Source: an uncultured Carnobacterium sp. (GTDB lineage: Bacteria; Bacillota; Bacilli; Lactobacillales; Aerococcaceae). Taken from it: a stretch of 6,164 nt of DNA. The stretch lies in NCBI GenBank assembly GCA_937967765.1, contig CALCML010000294.1:1-6164 (forward strand), read 5' to 3'. The notes under the pieces are model-generated. The model saw nothing but the letters and a program-made list of their open reading frames with translations. It ran no database searches and was not told where the DNA came from. Numbering within the stretch: position 1 is the first letter of the stretch; each line of letters begins with the position of its first letter. The translations under genes were made by a program, and so were the position numbers. This document shows positions 1 to 4,680 of the stretch, one piece after another.

Positions 1-561
1 GCCGATGAGTTCCCCATTTTTATTGGAATGAGGTTGAATCTTTCCGTCAGCGTCCCAGTAGAATCCCAAATCAACATCCGGTTGCAGCGAATCGCGATAC
101 ACGAAAGGCACGAGCATAGCCGATTCTAGGTGGAAAGCTTTGGGGGTGTAGAGCAAAGCCACGTCGATGCCGCGACGGTCGGGACCTTCAAAATGCACAG
201 CTTTGTATCCTCGTTCAAACAAAGAGGGTTGTTGGAGCAAGTCGTCGAGAACGTGGCGATTTTCCACCTCGCTCAGTCCCACCACAGCAGCACCTGCAGG
301 GTTTCTGGTGTTTTCCACCTCAGTGCACAACTCACTGATGACTTGCGACATATTGTGGAGTTTGGCTTGATACTTCTGTTCGTTCCACTGATAAGAACCT
401 GTGGGAAGAAATTCGTGGTCATCCTTGCCAGGGTCGTGTGTGGTGTCGAAGAGATTTTCGACATTATAGAAAGCTACACCATAAAGGATTTTCTTTTGTG
501 CCGCAGCATGGAGTTGTCCTCCCAAAACAAGGACAAGGAGTGCAAGAAAAAAGTGCTTCAT
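1..561 (-). CDS. Endonuclease/exonuclease/phosphatase family protein, secreted (N-terminal part, cut by window edge)
   Basis: An open frame of 187 codons runs from an ATG at 561-559 leftwards to base 1 with no stop, so the C-terminal part is missing. Residues 1-20 form a signal peptide: MKH, then a leucine/valine-rich core, then a small-residue HAAAQ site near residues 18-22. This suggests export to the periplasm or envelope. The mature protein opens with FYNVENLFD (about residues 31-39), the metal-binding Asn motif of the endonuclease/exonuclease/phosphatase fold. GLSEVENR (about 95-102) carries the metal-ligand Glu, and DRRGIDVALLY (about 129-139) is the family's next conserved strand. The catalytic Asp and His near the C-terminus lie outside the window. 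Family members are metal-dependent phosphodiesterases or nucleases; the substrate of this secreted Bacteroidetes subgroup is not evident here. No Shine-Dalgarno precedes the start, as is normal for Bacteroidetes. Base composition is more GC-rich than the genes after position 806. Confidence 0.88.
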   Translation of the reverse strand, partial: MKHFFLALLVLVLGGQLHAAAQKKILYGVAFYNVENLFDTTHDPGKDDHEFLPTGSYQWNEQKYQAKLHNMSQVISELCTEVENTRNPAGAAVVGLSEVENRHVLDDLLQQPSLFERGYKAVHFEGPDRRGIDVALLYTPKAFHLESAMLVPFVYRDSLQPDVDLGFYWDADGKIQPHSNKNGELIG

Positions 562-805
562 CTAAAAGAGTTGACTGCTATTTCTAGGAATATGTAGATA
601 ATTACTCGGCAAAATTACGCAACATTGTTGGAACACACGCAGTTTGCAGGCTTCGAAATTGCGGAAAATATGAGGAAACATTAAAAAACAGGCCTTAGTG
701 CGCGAAATATGCCGAGCGTGATGGTGAATTTTTCCGTTTTTTTCTAACTTTGCTTATTCATATCGAGCTGCAGCTTCTTGCCTTTTTCAGTCGGTATTTT
801 GCTTC
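562..805. other. Bacteroidetes-like intergenic DNA ending at the join
   Basis: No coding region is supported in this 244-base stretch. Besides the candidate minus-strand promoter, it holds TAACTTTG at 745-752 on the plus strand, a second TAnnTTTG match that would point right. That suggests a rightward Bacteroidetes gene once began beyond the join and is lost here. The upstream -33 element for it is not recognisable. The A/T-run-rich style (for example 728-751) fits Bacteroidetes spacer DNA. The exact last Bacteroidetes base cannot be fixed. Confidence 0.5.
603..640 (-). promoter_or_regulatory. Candidate Bacteroidetes promoter for the endonuclease-family gene
   Basis: On the minus strand, 617-610 reads TAATTTTG, matching the Bacteroidetes -7 consensus TAnnTTTG. 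It would place the transcript start near 603, about 40 nt before the ATG at 561. The -33 element is weak: TGTG instead of TTTG at roughly the right distance. The match is short, so this is inference from spacing and consensus only. Confidence 0.35.
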
Positions 806-806
806 T
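797..806. other. Junction between two unrelated genomes (probable chimera)
   Basis: In the IF-2 reading frame, residues from FEDEK (codon TTT at 806) onward match IF-2. The codons just before it (…SVFCF) do not match the GDRFVV-type sequence that normally precedes FEDEK. The frame stays open back to a TGA at 725-727 by chance only. The DNA to the left carries Bacteroidetes features. The switch is therefore within roughly 797-806, with no repeat, integrase or insertion sequence at the site. Confidence 0.8.
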
Positions 807-1543
807 TTGAAGACGAAAAGACTGCTCGTGCTGCCGGTGAAGAACGTGCAAAACGTGCGTTAATCGAACAACGTAACGCTTCAAGCCGTATTACATTAGA
901 TAACTTATTCTCTACATTAAAAGAAGGAGAATTGAAAGAAGTTAATGTCATCATCAAGGCTGACGTACAAGGTTCTGTAGAAGCCTTAGCATCAAGCTTA
1001 CAAAAAATTGAAGTTGAAGGCGTACGCGTGAAGATTATCCATACAGCTGTAGGGGCAATCAACGAGAGCGATATTACTCTTGCAACAGCAAGTAATGCCA
1101 TCATCATCGGATTTAACGTACGTCCTACGCCACAAGCGAAAATTCAAGCTGAATCTGATCAAGTAGATATTCGCTTACACCGTATCATCTATAACGTTAT
1201 CGACGAAATCGAAACAGCGATGAAAGGTATGTTAGATCCAGAATTTGAAGAAAAAATTACTGGTCAAGCAATCGTTCGTGAAACATACACAGTATCTAAA
1301 CTTGGAACAATTGCTGGTTCATACGTATTAGAAGGTGTTGTTAAACGCTCAAGTTCAGTTCGTTTAATTCGTGATAACATTGTTATTTACGAAGGCGAAT
1401 TAGCAAGCTTGAAACGATTCAAAGACGACGCAAAAGAAGTTAAACTTGGATTCGAGTGCGGTATCATGATTGAAGGCTACAACGACATTAAAGTAGATGA
1501 CATCATCGAAGCATACGAAATGGTCGAGATTAAAAGAAAATAG
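806..1543 (+). CDS. infB: Translation initiation factor IF-2, C-terminal 245 residues (5' end missing)
   Basis: IF-2 is the GTPase that brings fMet-tRNA to the 30S subunit and promotes 50S joining. Only the C-terminal part is present, so the G domain is lost. Recognisable order: [19 protein letters not shown], the end of the domain II/linker region; then the alpha/beta/alpha domain with [46 protein letters not shown] and [15 protein letters not shown]; then a helix with [17 protein letters not shown] and MKGMLDPE; then the C2 domain with [46 protein letters not shown] and [15 protein letters not shown]2 is the part that binds fMet-tRNA. Homology begins at 806. A TTG at 932 (ELKEV) lies inside a conserved helix and is not a real start. 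The stop TAG at 1541-1543 is also the first bases of the repeat unit that follows. In Lactobacillales infB is followed directly by rbfA, as here. Confidence 0.95.
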   Translation, partial: FEDEKTARAAGEERAKRALIEQRNASSRITLDNLFSTLKEGELKEVNVIIKADVQGSVEALASSLQKIEVEGVRVKIIHTAVGAINESDITLATASNAIIIGFNVRPTPQAKIQAESDQVDIRLHRIIYNVIDEIETAMKGMLDPEFEEKITGQAIVRETYTVSKLGTIAGSYVLEGVVKRSSSVRLIRDNIVIYEGELASLKRFKDDAKEVKLGFECGIMIEGYNDIKVDDIIEAYEMVEIKRK

Positions 1544-1657
1544 TGCGAGAAAATTCGGGATGAATCGAACCGTTGGACCGGAACACCGTAAACGACTAGG
1601 ATAGTCGTGCGGATGTTTCGGGAAACGCACGTCGATTCAGAATTTTCAAGCCGTTAT
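1540..1657 (+). repeat. Foldback repeat, A-type unit 1
   Basis: This unit of about 118 bp starts with ATAGTGCGAG and ends with CAAGCCGTTAT. It folds on itself: GAAAATTC (1549-1556) pairs with GAATTTTC (1640-1647), and TGAATCGA (1561-1568) with TCGATTCA (1632-1639), leaving a 4-nt bulge at 1557-1560. The ends also pair (ATAGTG 1540-1545 with CGTTAT 1652-1657, using two G-U pairs). Inside are two small hairpins: CGACTA/TAGTCG (1593-1598/1602-1607, loop GGA), and GTTT/AAAC (1615-1618/1623-1626, loop CGGG) extended by GC/GC across a GGAT bulge. It begins at the infB stop codon. No coding sequence is seen. Function is unknown; it could be a structured RNA element in the mRNA or a small mobile repeat. 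Confidence 0.85.
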
Positions 1658-1662
1658 AAAAA

Positions 1663-1777
1663 ATAGTGCGAGACCGACTGTTCAGCTTCGGAACACTGGA
1701 GTTAAGGAGAGGAAAATCGAATAGATTTTACGAAGCTTAACGAAGTGGACGCCGAAGCTAGGAGGTCAAGCCGTTAT
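1663..1777 (+). repeat. Foldback repeat, B-type unit (same ends, different core)
   Basis: The ends are those of the A units (ATAGTGCGAG at 1663-1672 and CAAGCCGTTAT at 1767-1777), but the inside is unrelated in sequence. It too folds into one long hairpin, with nested pairs in order: GACC 1672-1675 with GGTC 1764-1767; AGCTTCGG 1684-1691 with CCGAAGCT 1752-1759; CACT 1694-1697 with AGTG 1744-1747; GTTAAG 1701-1706 with CTTAAC 1736-1741; and AAAATC 1713-1718 with GATTTT 1724-1729 around the loop GAATA. Five nested helices in the right order are unlikely by chance. A short A-run separates it from the A units on both sides. Confidence 0.8.
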
Positions 1778-1781
1778 AAAA

Positions 1782-1899
1782 AAAGTGCGAGAAAATTCGC
1801 TATGAATCGAATCGTTGGACCGAAACACCGTAAGCGGCTAGGATAGTCGAGCGGATGTTTCAGGAAACGCACGTCGATTCAGAATTTTCAAGCCGTTAT
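1782..1899 (+). repeat. Foldback repeat, A-type unit 2
   Basis: From GTGCGAG to CCGTTAT this copy is 115 nt, the same length as unit 1, with about eight substitutions and no gaps. The outer arms are identical (GAAAATTC 1791-1798 with GAATTTTC 1882-1889; TGAATCGA 1803-1810 with TCGATTCA 1874-1881). Changes fall mainly in bulges (1799-1802), the GTTT/AAAC loop (CAGG instead of CGGG) and linkers. In the inner hairpin CGGCTA/TAGTCG (1835-1840/1844-1849), the A-to-G change keeps a G-U pair. The first bases read AAAAGTGCGAG, so the ATAG end seen in the other units is altered. Confidence 0.85.
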
Positions 1900-1903
1900 C
1901 CAA

Positions 1904-1932
1904 ATAGTGCGAGAAAATTCGTTTTGAATCGA
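1904..1932 (+). repeat. Truncated A-type repeat (5' arm only)
   Basis: ATAGTGCGAG, GAAAATTC (1913-1920), a 4-nt bulge (1921-1924) and TGAATCGA (1925-1932) repeat the left arm of the A unit. The similarity then stops, and no matching right arm follows before rbfA. Unit starts at 1540, 1663, 1782 and 1904 give a spacing of 119-123 bp, so this is the fourth and broken member of the same array. Confidence 0.8.
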
Positions 1933-1957
1933 CCAAATTAAAGAAGAAATTTATGAT
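1929..1957 (+). promoter_or_regulatory. Candidate promoter for rbfA
   Basis: TCGACC at 1929-1934 (four of six bases of TTGACA) is separated by 17 bp from TATGAT at 1952-1957 (five of six of TATAAT). The predicted transcript start is near 1964-1965, just before the stem-loop at 1966. The -35 overlaps the end of the truncated repeat. No clear Rho-independent terminator with a T-run is seen after infB, so read-through from infB may also contribute. Confidence 0.45.
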
Positions 1958-1965
1958 TTAACTAG

Positions 1966-2000
1966 AACGAAGAGGGACTGATTGCAGTGCCTCTTTCGTT
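1966..2000 (+). promoter_or_regulatory. Stem-loop just upstream of the rbfA ribosome binding site
   Basis: AACGAAGAGG (1966-1975) pairs with CCTCTTTCGTT (1990-2000) with a one-base bulge. The stem continues as ACTG/CAGT (1977-1980/1985-1988) across a G-G mismatch, with loop ATTG. Two bases later the Shine-Dalgarno AAAGGAG (2003-2009) begins. There is no T-run, so it is not a normal terminator. It could stabilise the 5' end of the rbfA mRNA or affect ribosome access; this is inference. Confidence 0.6.
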
Positions 2001-2014
2001 GGAAAGGAGACAAA

Positions 2015-2374
2015 ATGGCAAACTTTAGAGTTGGACGTGTGTCACAAGAAATTTTACGTGAAGTAAATGATATCTTATCTAAAAAAGTGCGTGACCCACG
2101 TGTACAAGAAATTACAATTACTGAAGTAGAAGTGACTGGTGATTTGCAAATTGCTACTATTTACTACACAACACTTCAAAAACTAGCTAGTGAACGTCAA
2201 GCGACTGAACGTGGATTAGAAAAATCAAAAGGGCTAATCCGTCGTGAATTAGGCAAACGTCTTTCATTGTACAAGACTCCAGAATTAATTTTTAAACGCG
2301 ATGAATCAGTGGATTACGGAAATCATATTGATGAGCTTTTAAAATCTATTCAAGAAGAAGACGAACAAAGATAA
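2015..2374 (+). CDS. rbfA: 30S ribosome-binding factor RbfA
   Basis: RbfA binds the 30S subunit late in assembly, next to helix 1 of 16S rRNA, and is needed for 16S maturation, notably in the cold. The protein is 119 residues, the usual size, and is a single KH-like domain. Family signatures: an N-terminal MANFRVGRVSQEILREVNDIL, then KVRDPRVQEITITEVEVTGDL (about 23-43) and the strand QIATIYYT. A long helix follows (ERQATERGLEKSKGLIRREL), then the KRLSLYKTPELIFKRDESVDYG segment (about 80-101) and a charged C-terminal tail. The start at 2015 is chosen because AAAGGAG (2003-2009) sits 5 nt upstream. The in-frame TTG at 1982 lies inside the upstream stem-loop and would add 11 non-homologous residues. 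infB lies upstream across the repeat array. The usual next gene, truB, is displaced by two inserted genes. Confidence 0.96.
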   Translation: MANFRVGRVSQEILREVNDILSKKVRDPRVQEITITEVEVTGDLQIATIYYTTLQKLASERQATERGLEKSKGLIRRELGKRLSLYKTPELIFKRDESVDYGNHIDELLKSIQEEDEQR

Positions 2375-2384
2375 TATTTTTAAG

Positions 2385-2425
2385 GGCAAAAGGACATCAA
2401 ACAGAAACAACTCTTTTGCCTTTTT
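2385..2425 (+). terminator. Rho-independent terminator after rbfA
   Basis: GGCAAAAG (2385-2392) pairs perfectly with CTTTTGCC (2413-2420) and is followed by TTTTT (2421-2425). The loop of 20 nt is longer than usual, which may make it less efficient. It closes the infB/rbfA transcript 10 bases after the rbfA stop. Confidence 0.75.
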
Positions 2426-2430
2426 AGTAA

Positions 2431-2454
2431 AAAATTACCATATATGGTAATTTT
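2431..2454. promoter_or_regulatory. Perfect 24-bp palindrome, candidate operator of the DUF819 gene
   Basis: AAAATTACCATA at 2431-2442 is followed by its exact reverse complement at 2443-2454. It lies between the rbfA terminator and the DUF819 gene, 34 bp before that gene's start. It lacks a loop, so a dimeric repressor site is more natural than an RNA hairpin, although the trailing TTTT would also fit a weak terminator. No clear -35/-10 pair can be assigned here. The regulator is not in the window. Confidence 0.5.
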
Positions 2455-2488
2455 CGTATGTATTAAAAAAAGCCAGAAGAGGTGTTTT

Positions 2489-3643
2489 ATGATTGATGCA
2501 AATAATACATGGGTATTGTGGTCTATTATCGTTGGGATTGCGACTATCAGTATCTTTTTAGAAAATCGATATCAATGGGCTGCAAAGATTAGTGGAGCGA
2601 TTATCGGTCTATTAATGGCAGCAACATTAAGTAATTTAGGCGTTATTCCAACAGATTCACCTGTATATGATCAAGTTTGGGGAGTTGTTGTGCCATTAGC
2701 TATTCCGATGCTTTTATTCCAATGTGATTTAAAACAAATTTGGAAAGAAAGTGGTCGTTTATTAGCTATCTTCCTAATCAGTTCTGTAGGAACCGTTCTT
2801 GGGGCAGTATTAGGATATTTAGCCTTGTCCAAAGCTATCCCAGTTCTAAACCATATCGCTGGAATGATGGTTGGAAGTTATATCGGTGGAGGAGTAAACT
2901 TTGTTGCTGTTTCATCCGCTTTTGAGATTCCAAAGGAACTCATTTCAGCTGCAACAGTTGCGGATAACTTATTAATGGTATTCTATTTCTTAATTTTACT
3001 GATGATTCCTTCAATTGGATTCTTCAAGAAGCATTTTAAATTTGCTTATACAGAAGGTGTTAAAGAGGAAGAAGAAAAAGCTTATGGCAAAGATACAGTT
3101 ATCACTGTTCAAGATGTAGCGTTTGTTTTTGCGATTTCTGTTATTATCGTAACAATTAGCTTTACTTTATCTGAATTTATTTCCGGTCTAGGGGATAACA
3201 GCTTTATTCAACTAGTTTCGAATAAATATTTAATTCTAACTACTTTAACAGTAGCTTGCTCAACGATTTTTGCAAAATACTTCAAGAAGATTAGTGGAGC
3301 AAATGAAATTGGAACATTCTTGATTTACTTATTCTTCGTAGTTATCGGGATTCCAGCTTCAATCGGAGCAATCATTGAAAAGTCTCCATTGTTACTTGTG
3401 TTCTGCGCAATCATGGTTTTTGTGAACATGGCAGTGACATTTGCTGGTGCAAAAATCTTTGGTTTCACAGTGGAAGAAGCGATTCTTGCTTCAAACGCAA
3501 ATATTGGTGGACCAACAACAGCTGCAGCGATGGCTATCTCTAAAGGATGGCATCGTTTCGTAGCTCCTACAATGCTTGTAGGGACGCTTGGATACATTAT
3601 CGGCACTTATGTTGGTATCTTTATTGGACAAATCCTAAACTAA
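2489..3643 (+). CDS. DUF819 family integral membrane protein (YjcL-like, putative transporter)
   Basis: The protein is 384 residues and very hydrophobic, with about ten membrane segments (for example residues 8-24, 31-50, 63-77, 90-113, 122-141, 158-177, 207-229, 246-262, 274-296, 299-320 and 358-380; some may be re-entrant). Two glycine-rich motifs stand at matching places in the two halves: GSYIGGGVNFVAV (129-141) and ASNANIGGPTTAAA (334-347). A charged loop, 180-203 with a run of EEEE, separates the halves. This looks like the internal two-fold repeat of secondary transporters with broken helices. The family is recognised as DUF819, as in Bacillus subtilis YjcL; its substrate is not known to me, so none is assigned. 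The start at 2489 is set by AGAAGAGGTG (2476-2485, partly overlapping the ideal Shine-Dalgarno) about 5 nt upstream. An earlier in-frame ATG at 2444 lies inside the palindrome and has no binding site. The gene stands alone, with terminators on both sides, and faces degV. Confidence 0.85.
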   Translation: MIDANNTWVLWSIIVGIATISIFLENRYQWAAKISGAIIGLLMAATLSNLGVIPTDSPVYDQVWGVVVPLAIPMLLFQCDLKQIWKESGRLLAIFLISSVGTVLGAVLGYLALSKAIPVLNHIAGMMVGSYIGGGVNFVAVSSAFEIPKELISAATVADNLLMVFYFLILLMIPSIGFFKKHFKFAYTEGVKEEEEKAYGKDTVITVQDVAFVFAISVIIVTISFTLSEFISGLGDNSFIQLVSNKYLILTTLTVACSTIFAKYFKKISGANEIGTFLIYLFFVVIGIPASIGAIIEKSPLLLVFCAIMVFVNMAVTFAGAKIFGFTVEEAILASNANIGGPTTAAAMAISKGWHRFVAPTMLVGTLGYIIGTYVGIFIGQILN

Positions 3644-3647
3644 CAAA

Positions 3648-3690
3648 AAAAGCAACTAATTCTGAAAATCAGAGTTAGTTGCTTTATTTT
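3648..3690. terminator. Bidirectional Rho-independent terminator between the DUF819 gene and degV
   Basis: AGCAACTAA (3651-3659) pairs with TTAGTTGCT (3675-3683), and CTGA (3662-3665) with TCAG (3669-3672). A-rich sequence flanks the left arm and T-rich sequence (3684-3690 onward) the right, so the hairpin works as a terminator on either strand. It serves the two convergent genes, whose stops are at 3641-3643 and 3693-3691. Confidence 0.9.
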
Positions 3691-4539
3691 TTATTTATTT
3701 TCTAAGTAAGTAATCGCCATTGCATCAACGCCTGTGTGGCTCATGATGATTGGTGAAGTTGTTACAATTGTGAGTGGGACATCCGGGAAGAGTTCACGCA
3801 CACGAGCGATATTTCCTTCGTTAAAGTCACTTAATCCTGCATGCATAATCCCAATTTCTTGGATGCCATTCGGAGCAGCTTTCATTTGTTCGAAAATCTC
3901 GTCATATTTCTTTTGAAGAGATTTTAGACCGCGTCCTTTTTGGATAATTTCAATCTTGCCATTAATGACTTGTAGGAATAGTTTAATATTGAGTAAGTTG
4001 GAGAACATTCCCATCAATTGGCTTATGCGTCCACCTTTAATTAAGTTGTCTAAGTTTACTACTGTTAAATAAAGAGTAGTGCGTTTCTTAGCATCTTCAA
4101 CAATCTCAAGAATTTCTTCTACTGTTTTGCCTTCCTGAGCTGCCTGAGCTGCCTCTTTAACAATCATTCCCATAGATCTAGAAGTAAAGTCTGAATCGAC
4201 AACAGTGACATTTGTTTCAGTGATGTCAGCTGCTTGACGAGCGGCATCTACAGTACCACTAATCGAACGCATCATCTGAATCGAGACAACAGAATCCCCG
4301 TTTTTGCCAAGTTCGTCATATACCTCAACGAAACGACCGATAGAAGGTTGAGCCGTTTTAGGTAATTCAGCACTTTCAATCATTTTTTGTTTAAATTCTT
4401 CTTTTGTAATAGTAACTCCATCGATATAGTTTTCATCATCGATTGAGATATTCATTGGAACGATAGAGATTTCAAATTGTTTAACTTCTTCTTCAGTTAA
4501 GTCTGCTGTTGAGTCCGTTACAATATATACTCTTGACAT
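3691..4539 (-). CDS. DegV family fatty-acid-binding protein (FakB-type)
   Basis: DegV/FakB proteins hold a fatty acid in a pocket and present its carboxylate to the kinase FakA, which makes acyl-phosphate for phospholipid synthesis; they are cytosolic. The product is 282 residues, the family's usual size. Seen in order: IVTDSTADLT (6-15); the substrate-recognition segment KTAQPS (61-66); SISGTVDAARQAA (92-104), where canonical members have SGTYQSA; VDSDFTSRSMGM (114-125); NLIKGGRIS (165-173) with the conserved GGR; NGKI (193-196) and KGR (201-203) before a helical region; and SHTGVDAMAI (267-276), the usual HTG with GVD in place of GPG. The start at 4539-4537 is chosen because GGAG lies about 8 nt upstream on the minus strand. 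A TTG at 4557 would contain this binding site. Several DegV paralogues usually occur per genome, so a specific gene name is not given. No FakA is nearby. Confidence 0.92.
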   Translation of the reverse strand: MSRVYIVTDSTADLTEEEVKQFEISIVPMNISIDDENYIDGVTITKEEFKQKMIESAELPKTAQPSIGRFVEVYDELGKNGDSVVSIQMMRSISGTVDAARQAADITETNVTVVDSDFTSRSMGMIVKEAAQAAQEGKTVEEILEIVEDAKKRTTLYLTVVNLDNLIKGGRISQLMGMFSNLLNIKLFLQVINGKIEIIQKGRGLKSLQKKYDEIFEQMKAAPNGIQEIGIMHAGLSDFNEGNIARVRELFPDVPLTIVTTSPIIMSHTGVDAMAITYLENK

Positions 4540-4573
4540 TAAAGTCACTCCTATCAAATAAGTTTACCTATCT

Positions 4574-4582
4574 ATAATACCA
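4574..4582 (-). promoter_or_regulatory. Extended -10 promoter of degV
   Basis: On the minus strand 4582-4574 reads TGGTATTAT, an extended -10 (TGn then TATTAT). Transcription would start near 4567, about 28 nt before the degV ATG. No convincing -35 lies 16-18 bp upstream, which extended -10 promoters tolerate. Confidence 0.55.
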
Positions 4583-4635
4583 TATTTTTCGCCTAAAAAG
4601 CTATATTCATAATCTATGTGGAAAAGTGCGAATTA

Positions 4636-4644
4636 TGATACAAT
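4636..4644 (+). promoter_or_regulatory. Extended -10 promoter of truB-ribF
   Basis: TGATACAAT at 4636-4644 is an extended -10 (TGn plus TACAAT, five of six). The start would be near 4651, giving a leader of about 30 nt before the truB ATG at 4681. The -35 position is poor. Since degV lies on the opposite strand just upstream, truB needs its own promoter, which supports this call. Confidence 0.6.
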
Positions 4645-4680
4645 AGGTTAGCAAATGTAAAGTCTGAGAGGATGAATGGG

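Noticed and set aside
130..597. Plus-strand reading frame of 155 codons over the endonuclease-family gene
   Set aside because: The minus-strand frame carries a signal peptide and family motifs (FYNVENLFD, GLSEVEN). The plus frame has no recognisable motifs or translation signal.
1..806. Horizontal transfer of Bacteroidetes DNA into a Firmicute
   Set aside because: The left DNA would have replaced most of infB, which is essential, and no mobile-element trace is at the join. A chimera is the simpler explanation.
932..1543. A separate 203-residue protein starting at TTG 932
   Set aside because: The IF-2 homology continues upstream in frame to 806, and the TTG lies in a conserved helix without a ribosome binding site. 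It is simply the interior of infB.
1540..1932. CRISPR array
   Set aside because: Units of 119-123 bp with internal hairpins, similar over their full length, are not short repeats separated by unique spacers, and no cas gene is present.
1540..1932. Rho-independent terminators after infB
   Set aside because: The hairpins are followed by A-runs or mixed bases, not T-runs, on the plus strand. Termination there is not supported by sequence.
1540..2000. T-box, riboswitch or ribosomal-protein leader
   Set aside because: No T-box sequence, specifier loop or known aptamer consensus was recognised, and tandem near-identical copies between infB and rbfA do not fit these classes.
2444..2488. Earlier start of the DUF819 protein at ATG 2444
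   Set aside because: It lies inside the palindrome, lacks a ribosome binding site and adds 15 residues that do not look like the family. The ATG at 2489 has AGAGGTG at proper spacing.
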